A stretch of 64,000 nt of DNA from Trametes villosa (taxonomy: Eukaryota > Basidiomycota > Agaricomycetes > Polyporales > Polyporaceae), in assembly GCA_002964805.2 (NCBI GenBank), contig PUDQ02000102.1, forward strand, positions 512,163 through 576,162, read 5' to 3'. Position 1 is the stretch's first letter. Each line of letters begins with the position of its first letter. This document shows positions 32,432-43,095 of the stretch, piece by piece. A model generated the notes under the pieces. That model worked only from the letters and a program-made list of their open reading frames with translations. It ran no database searches and was not told where the DNA came from. The position numbers and the translations under genes were made by a program.

Positions 32432-34235
32432 ATGGATTTCACGAAGGATCTCAGCCCCACCTTCCCTCCTCCGGACCCGTATCAGCTTCCATCGCACGGT
32501 ACGAAGGAGCTCGTGCCCATAGAAGCCCCGGAACCAGTAGAACCCCCGGATCTACCGTCCCCCTCGAGGCAGTCCCTGCTCGACTCGTGGTTCACGCTCT
32601 CGACCCACCTCATCCCTTGCGCCTCGCCCCGTACGACGCCGAATATACCGCTCCCGCAGCTACCGAAGTGGTCCCCCAACAAGGCAGAGTTCAAGGCGTC
32701 CGTCCAGAGGACGACCGAGGAGATATTCGACGTCAAGGAGAAGCAATGGCGCGGCGAGCTGGACCACCTCCCGCTGGGACGCAAGCCTATGTGGAACTGC
32801 ATCAACCGTTATGTCAGGAGGCCGCGAAATGGGGATAACAGATTGCCTAACGGACTTACCTTGTTCTGCGCCCACGCAAACGGGTTTCCCAAAGAAGTAG
32901 GCTGCCTAGTACCGTGACCCCTAATACAGCGCTGACTCTTCTATGGGGCTGTAGATTTGGGAGCCTGCGCTGCAGCGTCTTATCGCCACTTACGAGGCCG
33001 AAGCCAAATACACCGTCTCTGAGGTCTGGTTGTGGGAAGCCAGAAATCACGGCGACTCTGCACTTGTCAATCGGGACCAGCTCGATGGAATCTGTAGGCA
33101 TCTCAAGCCACTATATTTCGCTCAAACACTCACATTAACCTGCTCGCTGCAGTTGACTGGCGCGACAACACTAGAGATATCTTGAACTTCCTCTGGCATT
33201 ACCTGCCCTCCTCGGTGTCCCCCGACACTCTTCCTACGCATCTCCTTCGTCTTCCTGACAGCGAGGCCGAGCTGCGTCGCGTCAAAGGGTTGCAGGGTCG
33301 CAACATCGTATACATTGCGCACTCCTTCGGTGCATGCAGCACGTAAGTCCTTCCCATTTCCAAGCATGGTATGGGTGACTCGCAATGCGGTATGGGCTCC
33401 TCCCCCGCGGCGGCCGCAGCTCTACTCATGTGCAGCGCCCTACCAACCTTTCGTTCATTCTCATGCTCACCGAACGTTTCACAGGGTTCGGGCTGCGATA
33501 GCCCATCCGGTGCTGTTCAAGCAGATTATCCTGGTCGACGCCATGATCCTTCCCGCGCCCCACGCGAAACCAACGAGCACCGAGATGACGCGCAGCTACG
33601 TCGCCGGCGCCGTGCAGCGGCGCGACGGCTGGTCCTCTCGGTACGTCCCCCCCTTCTCCGTTCCTCATTCTCTCCCATCTTCGATGATACGGCGTTCTTA
33701 CGGCCAGTGCAGCGAGTCGGCGCTGCAGCAGTTCTCCGCCGTCCCCTTCTTCAAGGCATGGGACCCCGCGGTGCTCCGGGTCTACGTCGAGTGCGGGCTG
33801 TACGACGCCGCGGACGGGCAGGTCAAGCTCAAGATGCCCGGCATCCAGGAGGCGGTGTGCTTCGCGGAGAACTGGGCGCCGATGGAGTGCTTCGAGCTGC
33901 TGGCGGGGCTGGACGAGCGCGTCGAGCTGCGCTGGCTCGTCGCGGGGAAGCTCAATGCATCGTGAGTGTCCGAATTTCTTGAAAGTTGTGGGGGATGCTG
34001 ATTGCGTATGAAGTGACCATGAGGTCCGGAGAAAGCTAGTTTGGAGGAGGCCGGCGAACTCGACGCATGTCCGGATGTTCTCCGCGGGGCATCTCATCAC
34101 CCAAGAGGCTCCCGATGACCTAGGTAAGTGGGTAAATTGTGGGACAGCGCTGCGAGATGCTGACCGCGATGCACAGCCAAGGAGATACACCAGTTCTTGA
34201 ACAGCAGATATGGCGCACCGAAGGCCCTGCTCTGA
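32432..34235 (+). CDS. Alpha/beta hydrolase
   Basis: Seven exons (32432-32896, 32955-33093, 33153-33342, 33485-33640, 33713-33961, 34014-34123, 34177-34235) give 455 aa. After about 140 residues comes the fold's first strand with an oxyanion-type segment (LTLFCAHANGFPKE), then EVWLWEARNHGDS. The nucleophile elbow is YIAHSFGAC (Ser259), then AAIAHPVLFKQIILVDAMIL. A C-terminal MFSAGHLI supplies the catalytic His (about His426). The layout resembles the fungal group that includes yeast peroxisomal lipase Lpx1 and hydrolases of toxin clusters. The protein ends KALL, which is not a clear PTS1. The substrate is unknown. The start was chosen as the first ATG of the frame. Confidence 0.85.
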
Positions 34236-34384
34236 AAGTTGGGAGCAGCGGTGTAACAGCCAAAGCTACGAGGAAGGAAATCTTCGCCCTCGATACATAA
34301 CTACACACGGAACGGAATATATATCGGGATATAAATCACAGAAACCCGCGCGATACCTCATCTCGTAGCTGACCATCGTCAACA

Positions 34385-36319
34385 TCACATCCTGACCCCA
34401 GCAACAAGCACAATCGCGACCACGAACGCGGCGAAGATGAGCACGCCGCTCGCCGCCGCCGCCATGCGGCACCGCTGAATATACGGGTCGACGCCTCTCA
34501 CGCTCGCACTCGGCAAACACCGCTTCAGCTTCCGCGTCGACGTCCCGCTTCCCGTCGACGGCGTGAGCGACTCCAGCGAGGGCGCGATGAGCGGATACCA
34601 CGACTTCGCCTTGATGCGCCGCTCCGCTGCACCATTGATCGCCTTCACCCTTTCCGGCACAGGCAGCCCCGCGTCCTGCATCTTGCCGTCCTTGCCCTTC
34701 GCGCCGTCTTGAGGCGGCGGCGGCCCGCTGTTCTTCCGTGCGCGGCGATGCCACAGCGGGAGCACAGGCCCCGTCTCCGCGCAGAGCCCGTCCGCGCCCA
34801 CCTCGCCCGCGTTCGTGAGCAGCCACCCGCCGATGAGCCAGCACCACGGCGCTACGAAGCCCACCCAAAACAGTATACACGCGTGGCTCGCCCTCGTCTT
34901 CGCTTGGTGCGCGCCGGGAGGGAGGACGAAGCGGTCCGAGCCGAAGGACATGCCCTTGAGCCAGCGCCGCTGGAGGAACGACTCCGAGCTCGACGCGGGC
35001 GACGCCGAGCGCGTGTACGTCGGGCGCGTCTCGAGCGAGCGCCGCGGGCTCGAGCGCGTGCTCGCGCGGCTCGTCGGGCGCACCCCAAACTCCGCGTTCA
35101 GCAGGTCGACGTCGAACAGGCCCTCCGGGAGCGGCCGCGCACCGCGTTGGGTCGTCGTCGCTCCCGTCTCCTCCGTGTCCGTCCCGTCCGTAGCGGTGGA
35201 GGGTGCATAATCGCGCGCGACGAATATAGGCGGGCCCGTCTCGGCATCGGGCGAGTTGAGCGAGGGCGCGGTGATGAAGCTGCTCGTGCGCGCGGACGGG
35301 CCGCCGTCCTCGTAGATCACGGACACCTTGTTCGCCTGCACGGGGCTGCCGATCACCGTCGGGAGCGCGGGCGGCGGGAGGAGACGCGACTTGCGCGTGG
35401 AGGCGGCGGGTGGTGCGAGCAGTCCCGGGGAGTAGGGGCCGTGCGGCACGCCGGAGGCGTTCTGGAACTCGGGGCGGAGGTCGAGTGGCGGGATCGTGGG
35501 TGCCGCGGTGGAGATGTTGGACCGGAATGTGCTGTTTGACGTTTGGCTTGTTGATCGCTTTAGGGGGCGATTGAGGAACGCGCTGTGTGCGCCGGGCGAT
35601 ACTCCACCTGCACACCATACCCGTCAACAAACCTGCACAGTGGGAGGGTAGACATGGCACTCACCAAGCCTATCGAACGTCCTCGTTGAATCCGGCGTCC
35701 TGGGGCCGCTCTCCATCGACATCTTCCGCTGCGGCGGGAAGTGGTGCAGCTCATGGATCGGAGACAGCGGCTTGCCCGGGGGCACGTTGCCCAGGCTGCG
35801 GGTGGAATGCACGCTGTCCCCGTCCGAGTCCTCCGAGGCGTGCGCCGAGCCGTCCGCGGTGAAGCCCACCGACAGCCGCGAGCTCCGCTTCCCGACCGAC
35901 GACGGCCGGAACGCCTGCGACGCGGACGCCGTCGACAGCGGCGTCGTGAGGAGCGACGGCGAGGACGCGGACGCCGCGCGGCTCATCGCCTGCGTGCCCC
36001 ACATCGGCTGCGCGGTGTGCGAGGACGCGGGGCTTTCCTGTCCGCTCTGGCTTTGGCTTGGGGTGGGCGTCTTCCAGGAGACGTGCGACGGGCCCGCGCG
36101 TGGCGAGTCCGTGAGGGAGAGGTGCGAGCTGTGGTACCGCCCCAGGAGCGGGGCACCGTCCGAATGTTGCAGTCCGAGATTGAGGCGGAGGCCGTTTTCG
36201 TTGGGACCGTTGGCTTTGAGAGTAGGAGCATTGACGTCTCTTCCCGCTTCGAGCGCCTCCGTTCGGTCCGAATTGGAGACAGGACCAGGCTGGAACATAC
36301 GGGAAAGCGAGCTTAGCAT
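34385..36319 (-). CDS. Ser/Pro-rich two-transmembrane protein, unknown function
   Basis: Two exons (36319-35665 and 35607-34385) give 625 aa. The first 450 residues are low-complexity and Ser/Thr/Pro-rich with many potential phosphosites (for example GKPLSPIHELHHFPP). Two hydrophobic helices follow. One is at about residues 461-483 (ACILFWVGFVAPWCWLIGGW). The other lies at the extreme C-terminus in the last 26 residues (SGVLIFAAFVVAIVLVAG). The second helix would act as a tail anchor. A conserved-looking WYPLIAPSLESLTP sits between them. No enzyme domain was recognised. An endomembrane or plasma-membrane adaptor role is inference. It is convergent with the hydrolase, 149 bp away. Confidence 0.78.
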
Positions 36320-37987
36320 CTTCGTCTAGTCCGCCCGCAAGTTAGTTAGTATCTTCAGAAGACAAGACGAGTGTCGGGCCAGCCAGCGAGACGGAGAGAG
36401 CGGAAAGGAGAGGCCCGGGGGCGCAACGTACGATGGGCAGTTATACAGCAGGGCGCGCTGCGCCACGGGGCAGGGGCCGGGAAGCGGGAAGTGCAGGCGT
36501 CCTCGCCTCGTGCGGCGCGCAAATGAACGCCATGCGCACTCCGCCGGGAGGCTGACGCTGTCGAGGCGCACTTTCAGTATGGCCTGGATACGTCAGGCCG
36601 TCCGCGTCGTCACTGTGAAGTAGCGGCACACAGCTTAGGCGCCGCCAGCGAGGCTGGCTGAAGCGTCGGTTGGGATCGTAACGCGCGATGCGGCTGGCAC
36701 GCTGGAGGCTGACCAAGAGTAGGTAGGAAAAGCATCCTTGCGAGTGATACACGACGTACCTCTCTGGTGCGGGTAGTATCGGATCGTCAAGATGAAAGTC
36801 ATATCACTTGCTGTTTATTGCTTAGCGGCCCGCAGGGTGGGGTGCGGGCTCCCAGAGCACCGGACTTCAGGAGGACACCGAGTGCATTTCACCCACGAAG
36901 TCTGAATCGAGTGTGCATTGTACATGGAAGTGCCAGTATTGCACTGGCGAGAGGCAAGGGAAGCAGGGAGTGACGGACTGGCATTGCGATGGGACATCTC
37001 CTCGAAAAGTACCATGCGAAGTATATCTAGGGCTTGGGTAGATGAGCGGGGACCGATGATGCACAGGTAGATATGCAGCACTGACCGTGATTACAAGCGT
37101 AACGTTCGTACGGTCATGGCATCAAGCTCGTTGTCCACCAAGCCGTAGTTGCCTCCCTTTAGCGTATACGACAGGTGCGAAGGGGAATATCCGGGACGGA
37201 GAGCTGACTGTCTTCATGATAGCAGGCAATAAGAGAGGCGGCGCTGCTAGATGAAGCTATTCACGGCAAAGTGCCGGACGTGCGAAGCGTCGACTTGACA
37301 TTGAGTGGGAGGCAACGGAGCGGGGTCCCGTGTCCAGACGCTGTCCGCTGATCAGTTGGACGCGGGGTGGACTGCAGCAGTGGAATTACCCACCTAGTAA
37401 TAGCCCGTAACCGCCGGGGACAGGCACCCTGAGTGTGTTTGACCACAGCGTAGCCAGCGTGTCGACAAGGCGTGAGCACGAGGTAGCCAGGGCAACAGCG
37501 TAGCAGTTCCCGAGGATAGAGGAGACAGGGCTGCTTGTTAGAGGGAGCAGAGCAAGGAGATGTATATGGCTCCAAGTGCATGATGGAGAAGTCGACTCCG
37601 GGTCTGAGCATGGGGATGTGAAAAGATCGCAACTCATGACTGGAACGGAAAGCGCGAAAACACGAAAGCACGCGGGCGACGGGGAGAGAAAGCATGATGA
37701 ATGATAGATGGTAAAGAGCGGCGCAAGGATTGCATCGTACAAACAACACAGCAGCGGTCAGTATACATTAATCTCCATAGATTAGGCAGGTGCGTCCGAC
37801 CGGGCCGAGGACGAGGAGCAGGAGCAGCAGTGGGATGCGAGCGGGGTGCGAGGGTATCGCGGCAGTGCGAGGCCGGTCGGTATGTGTGGGTGTATGTGTA
37901 TATGCAGAGAGGTATGGGAAAGGGAAGGGAATAAGTCAGGACGTCGGCAAAATGCAGTATCCAAGATGAGCGGCCGCTGGGGGATGA
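36320..37987. other. Intergenic, 1.7 kb
   Basis: This stretch lies between two minus-strand genes. Its frames are antisense-like or lack composition bias. No RNA gene or mobile element was recognised. Confidence 0.4.
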
Positions 37988-38727
37988 TTAAGCTGCGATC
38001 GCCTCCTGGCTGGGCGCAACGATGTCGTCCGTGTGGGTATGGGTGGCGGGTATGCTGGGCGTCGCTTTCGTAGAGGTTGCCTCATCGGAGTGAGCGGGGA
38101 GAGTCAGGCCGGGTACATCGTCCTCGAGCGATGCGGGGGCGTCCTCGGCTGTCGTCGGTTCTGCACCCTCTGGGGATGCGTCTTCTTCCACAGGTGCTGA
38201 GCTCTCCGTCTCGTTCGTGCTTTCGGCGGCAGCGTCGCTCGCAGGCTCTTTCGAGGCCTCTGTCGGCTTCAACTCGGGGGACTCGGGGAGAGGGACAGCA
38301 GCCGCTTCCTCGACGGCTCCCTCGGTCGGCGCCTCCCCTTCGATGGCCTGCGATGTCGAGGGCGCCTTCCCATCCTCGAGCTCGACCTCGCGGACGCCCT
38401 CGGTCACTTCCTTGACCTCCTCCGTCTCCTCCTTCGCCGGCTGTGTGGGCGACTGGTCGCGCTCACTCTCCGCCTGCACCTCCGTGCGGTGCTTCTTCGT
38501 CGACGGCGTCGTCTCGCGCTCCTCGCGCTCGTCCGTGCTCAGCCTCCGCTTGCGGCCAATCTGGGGAGCCGTGGACGTCGCTATATGCGGCAGAAAAAGC
38601 AGATCGCGCGTCAGACGCGTGCGCTGGGCGATCGGTCCATTCCTGCCGAGCACGCACCATCTTCGCTCCAGGGCCTGTCTGGGCGGGGGAAGAACGAGCT
38701 CGAGATGCGGCGGATGATCTTGTACAT
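37988..38727 (-). CDS. Small acidic protein with nuclear-localisation-like patch (220 aa)
   Basis: Two exons (38727-38658 and 38580-37988) join in consistent phase, with a GTGCGT donor and a CATATAG acceptor. The N-terminus is basic and aromatic (MYKIIRRISSSFFPRP). It is followed by a bipartite basic patch (IGRKRRLSTDE, STKKHR). The rest is strongly Glu/Ser/Thr/Ala/Pro-rich (KEETEEVKEVTEGVREVE), without globular features. The composition suggests a disordered nuclear or nucleolar protein. No family was recognised. The start was chosen as the ATG directly before the conserved-looking splice donor. Confidence 0.6.
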
Positions 38728-38994
38728 CGTGCGGGCGGGTATAGCGCGAGGCTCGCTTGCTGCGTCGGGGGCGGGGGCGGGGGCGGGACGGGGGCGACGA
38801 GCCGAAGTTCGATGATCGCGGGCGCGACGCGACGTGGCGCGGTATATGTAAAATCGGCCGCGTTTGCGTCTGTTTGGCTTCCCCCAATCCTTTCCTCGCA
38901 TCACGGTCACGTGTGCGTCGCGTCGCGTTCCGGCTTATTGTCCCCGACGCGTCAGGTCTTTGTTTGTGTTCCCCTCTTGTGACGTGGTATGTTG

Positions 38995-41027
38995 TCAATG
39001 ATCAGTTTTATTCTCAGTGAGGCAAGCGCGACAACGGAATATCGACAGGACAACAGCGAAACATGCTGCCCCCGCGAAGACAACTCCCGCCAACCCTCGA
39101 AAGGAATTTCGGTGGGAGAGACTGGGCACACCGAGCGTTCCTACCACGCTCTCCTCCAGAGTGGGAAGAGATGGTGCCGCTGAAGCTGCCTCTTTCTTCG
39201 CTATGAAAGCCTCTATCCGAGCATCATTCATAACGTTGAAGTCTTCGAAGGCCTTCTCCATGTCTATAGTCTGCGGCATCGAGGTGAGAGTCAGCAATGT
39301 CGTGACCTGATACGAGGAGTACCACACTCACGCTAAGGACCTGTACGTATGGACCCGCAGATATAGGAACTGCCGGATTGCCGTAGTTATATAGGAGGTA
39401 GGTGTTCCGTAAGACGTTGAGTCCGACCAAAAACGCTGCGCCCACACCAAAGTTACCAGCCTCGTCGTAACACACAGATGTCGGTGAGGTACGCACGTAT
39501 TCTCGGCTCAGTGTTCGGCTGGAACAAACTCCTACACAGCGCTTTCCCATCGCGTACGTCGTACGCTTCGGTCATGTCCAGCGGGTGTATGGGGTACGCG
39601 ACATCTCTGAATGCGGATCGGATATTGAGCCTTCGCATAACAGCGTAGAACGAGGGACACGCACCCGAACATGATAGACACGTTCATTTTCACATCGCAC
39701 GGCACGCTCCACGAGCCGTCCTCCAGCAGATAGGACCCCGGCACAGGGCTGTATATCGCGCGCAGGTACTCTGGGGGGACGCACGCTGCGAACGCGCCGG
39801 TGTCGAGTATCATTCCCTGGTTTGGTGAGACTCTGCAAAACCATAACGGAATCATCAACGAGAGCGATCAAAAATTCCGGCGCAAGCACGTACGAGGATT
39901 CGACGTCGAGCGGGCCTCCATCCACGAAAAATCCGCTTGAAGGCACGTCCCAGAACCTCCCGGTGACCAGCGGGAGTTTGGGCATATTCTGGACTTTCGT
40001 GAAAGGCGGAAGGACTTCGCCTTCGGGTTGCCGTCCGTGAGATGAACCTTCACAAAAATTGCAGATAAGAAGCCAAACCTATGGACAGCGTTCCGTCTTG
40101 TGCGACCCCGCGGGCGTCCCGTTCTCCAAACCCGACGGCGAAGAAGTTCCCAAGAGCGGGGTGCGGCCGGAATGTCTAGGCCACCGGCACGAGTCCATTT
40201 CAGCAAAGGGTGTTTGGATAATCTGACGTGGCGGTTGAGCACTGAATGCGCCGCTCACGTTGTGTAGGAACGTCCGTCCATTCTGCGGTGTGCCAGACAG
40301 AGCGTCTTGCACGACGCTCCACTGACGTGGACTGCCCCAGCCAAAAGTCAGTACACTTCGATTTGCAAAGTGGTCGAACTCACGCTCCCAAGCCTAGTAT
40401 GCCCTGGTCCCCATACTGCGTGATCTCTGGCGCCCCTGGGACGTTCACTGTCCTGCCACACGCCGCTCAGCCACCCGCCACCCACTTTCGCACATCAAAC
40501 CGGGCGGGACCCACCGAACGCTTGTCCGCGCACTGCGAACTCGCTCCCCATGCCATCCAGGTAGACGTCCGCTAGCTGCGCGACGCCGCTGGCCGAGGTA
40601 GCCGACCCGTTCAATCCATAGTTGAGCTCTATCGGGATGCCTGTGTCTTCGACCACCGAGGTGAACGCGGCTAGGTTAGGAGGAGGGAGCACGCTCGTGT
40701 CTACCCAGAGTTCGCTGCTTCCCGTGTCCATGATGAGCTATAAGAAGTTGTCAAAACACGCGAGTTTGGGTATATGCGGGTACCCGATGAGGGTGGAAGG
40801 AGGCTGACCTCGAATGTTTCGCCTGCGACGGACACCGGGACGACGTATATCTGCCGCCTCTTGTCCTTGGCCAGCGAGGACTCGTTCCGCAGCTCCGGGA
40901 GCGGCGCGAGCTTGAACGGGATGCTCAGCCCCGCCGGAGCCTCCAAAACCAGAGCTGCGGCCCAACTTGCAGTGGGCGCGAGGAGAAACGCCAGGACACC
41001 GCAGAAGTTGAACGCGGCGGCGTGCAT
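38995..41027 (-). CDS. Pepsin-type aspartic protease (A1) with C-terminal membrane anchor
   Basis: Ten exons (41027-40809, 40737-40515, 40447-40384, 40331-40259, 40175-40079, 40020-39894, 39832-39665, 39606-39497, 39435-39332, 39270-38995) give 486 aa. The signal peptide is VLAFLLAPTASWAA. The two catalytic motifs are IMDTGSSELWV (Asp77) and MILDTGAFAACVPP (Asp278). Other A1 landmarks in order are DQGILGLG, NGRTFLHN, FFAVGFGERD, DGTLSIGEV, YPIHPLD and NVLRNTYLLYNYG. A helix near the C-terminus (GLAGVVFAGAACFAVVLSIF, about 453-473) and a short basic/Cys tail suggest anchoring in the plasma membrane or vacuole rather than free secretion. Family members digest extracellular or wall proteins. Raw frames look broken, but the spliced model is intact. 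Confidence 0.88.
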
Positions 41028-41073
41028 GATTTAAGGTTCACGTTCCCTCACACCGTCGACGAGCAAGGGAACA

Positions 41074-41079
41074 TATATA
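41074..41079 (-). promoter_or_regulatory. TATA box of the aspartic protease gene
   Basis: The minus strand reads TATATA about 47 bp upstream of the ATG at 41027, implying a very short 5' UTR. Confidence 0.45.
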
Positions 41080-41737
41080 CCGTGCCTTTCCGTTGCGCAG
41101 TCTCCAGGCAACATCGGCCATGAATGGGCGCAGCACAACTGGTGGCGGCGCCCATGTCAGGACGTGCTGATCAGACCTGCCGTTCGACAGATTCTAGTTT
41201 CCAGGTACAGCACCCCCGTGCAAGGGGGATAGATTGATGGTGTCCAGATGGCATTGGTAGACGTGGCCATGGGAAGCATTAGACCTATGCCACAGCAGAT
41301 AGAAAGGAGTGGTCAGGATGGATGCATTCGCACGGCGAAGGTTGCGGCCACTTACATGGCCGCCGGGGGGCGAGAGCGGAAGACGATTTTCCGGGCCGCA
41401 CTGCGGTACCGATGGACGGCAGCGGCCTCGTCCTGACCGTTCCCCGGTCTCGAAGGCATAAATAACCTCTCGAGGGGTCTTGGTCTCTAGCCAGACCGGC
41501 TCTCACTTGCTCATATGCGCCTCTTTGAGGGGGGTACGATCCAGATAATACCTTGCAAGTGGTTGCATAGTATTAGTCTGCGGAAATGCGCAAGTTGGGA
41601 GTAGCAACCCGAATAGACGCTAGACGCGCGCCTTCTGAGTGCGCATGGGCGTCTACGTCGGACTGCCTCTGGACAGAAAACATCACGACCATCTCGCCGG
41701 CGACCTGCTACACACGTCCTCAATAGCCCCTGAAAAA

Positions 41738-42000
41738 ATGCGCGAGCCCTGCTATCTATATGTCCGACTACAGTCAGTCTCGCGTGGCACCAACTTTCTT
41801 ATCTTATATACAACTAGTCCCGCTGCACCTCCCTGGGATGCTTCTTCTGGACTGAAAAACGTTGACCTTCCTGCTGGGCGTGTGCCGTCAACTCTCACCG
41901 ACCTACGCCCCAACCACATCTACGCTCTCTTACTAGCTGTTAGTACGATGGGATCTCTGGCTCGTTCCCTTGAAAGCGTTGAGCTGGTACTTACTGGCTA
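41738..42000 (+). repeat. Coding-like fragment 1 (inverted partner at 42092-42280)
   Basis: The plus frame reads LYVRLQSVSRGTNF, later PSTLTDLRPNHIYALLLAV then TMGSLARSLES, and ends in TAG. The minus-strand frame at 42280-42092 reads LYVYLQCASRGRNF, then CPNVRLHYIIAV then SEWSPARANS. The shared spacing and residues indicate a common origin in opposite orientation. The second copy lacks the middle 30 residues. Confidence 0.4.
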
Positions 42001-42091
42001 GCGTAACTGGTCTATGCCTCACTCTAGCTCACTTCACCTCCGGGGACTGATGCATCGACGAAGGCTGGACAACTCCCTCTCTGTTTATTCA

Positions 42092-42280
42092 TTTTTAGCG
42101 TACGAACTTTGAGCCTGCACTGTTTGCCCTCGCTGGAGACCACTCTGACGTACCCACTGCGATGATGTAGTGTAACCGCACATTTGGGCATCGATCATCC
42201 GTGTTCCTCGGGAAGTTTCTCCCCCTCGACGCGCACTGCAGGTAAACGTATAGCAGAGCACGTTCTGTCGCGCCGCCGGT
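42092..42280 (-). repeat. Coding-like fragment 2 (diverged inverted copy)
   Basis: This is the partner of the fragment at 41738-42000. It is shorter because an internal block is missing. It is open for about 60 codons and ends KFVR then TAA. No start, splice sites or promoter make either copy an obvious gene. Confidence 0.4.
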
Positions 42281-42986
42281 CGTTGGCGAAGCTTTGCAGT
42301 TCGGCCGACTTCGACGCGTCGCCAAGCCCCAACGCCGCGTCTGCACCAAAGTAGGTCTCTTTACTCTCCTCGAGCTCTCAAAGATGCATGACCTCGCGCG
42401 CCTAGGCACACGCGACACGCGACCTGCCATGCATTCGTGCGGCGTCACGGCGTGCGCTGCACTTCAACACGGGACCATAATTACATGGACAGGGGCAACC
42501 ACTGCCAGGTTAGGTCGGATCGGCCGAGTCTAAACAGGACGAGTGTGGAGAAAGCGCAGCGATCGGTGCCACGCCTCGGGTGCTCCGTTCTGCCGCGGGG
42601 ATTCGCATTTACGACGACCTCGTCTCGAGGAATTGCTTGGGTTCGCCTTGCTCCCGACCGGCTACTCGACGAGCGTCGCTCACTGCATGTCGCTCGGAGC
42701 ATCGGGGAACTCGGACCCGAGGAGTAATTATGGCAGTCCGCGGTCGGTTCGCGACGACGCGGCGCACGATGGGCCACCAGAACACGCGAACGGCTGTCGC
42801 GGTCGAGTGCTTCTGCGCACAGTGTAGCACACCTGCGGCTGAGATGATCAGTCGCGCATGATGTTCTGCAGCGGCGGGCGCAGTGGCGAGGGGCAGTCGA
42901 GCTTACCCGCGGGGTCACATGCGCGAAGGTGATTGGCACAAGAGTGCATCCCGCCGGAACGCCTACAGACGTTACGTTATGTGCAC

Positions 42987-42993
42987 TATATAG
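42987..42993 (+). promoter_or_regulatory. TATA box of 4CL-like gene C
   Basis: TATATAG lies 109 bp upstream of the ATG at 43096, at a spacing similar to the TATA box of paralogue A. Confidence 0.55.
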
Positions 42994-43095
42994 ACCTCCC
43001 TCCCACACCCGCATCCCCCGACCGCCCCTCGCCCGCCCCCTCTCACCGACCGAACACGACGACCCCGCTCAGACGCGCACTGGACAGACGGAAGG

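Larger units (their letters stand above)
41080..43095. other. Intergenic, 2 kb, with an inverted pair of diverged coding-like fragments
   Basis: This stretch lies between the divergent aspartic protease (-) and ligase C (+). It holds the fragment pair listed separately and the ligase C promoter. No complete gene was recognised. Confidence 0.4.

Noticed and set aside
34709..35539. 276-aa plus-strand open frame
   Set aside because: It is an Arg/Ala-rich shadow of the two-TM protein gene on the other strand.
27000..37000. Precursor peptide for an S41-associated ribosomal peptide pathway
   Set aside because: No short secreted ORF with repeated core sequence flanked by dibasic sites was seen near the peptidase.
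37261..37749. 162-aa minus-strand open frame in the 36.3-38.0 kb gap
   Set aside because: It is Cys/Leu/Arg-rich with no motif, no splice partners and no promoter signal, and overlaps equally long frames. It was not called.
40021..40079. A 31-nt intron in the aspartic protease
   Set aside because: An acceptor 27 nt further downstream gives a normal 58-nt intron and joins DGTLSIG directly to EVLPPF, as in the family.
38995..41027. Aspartic protease as a frameshifted pseudogene
   Set aside because: Raw frames change several times, but ten exons with normal donors and acceptors give a 486-aa protein with both catalytic Asp motifs and landmarks in order.
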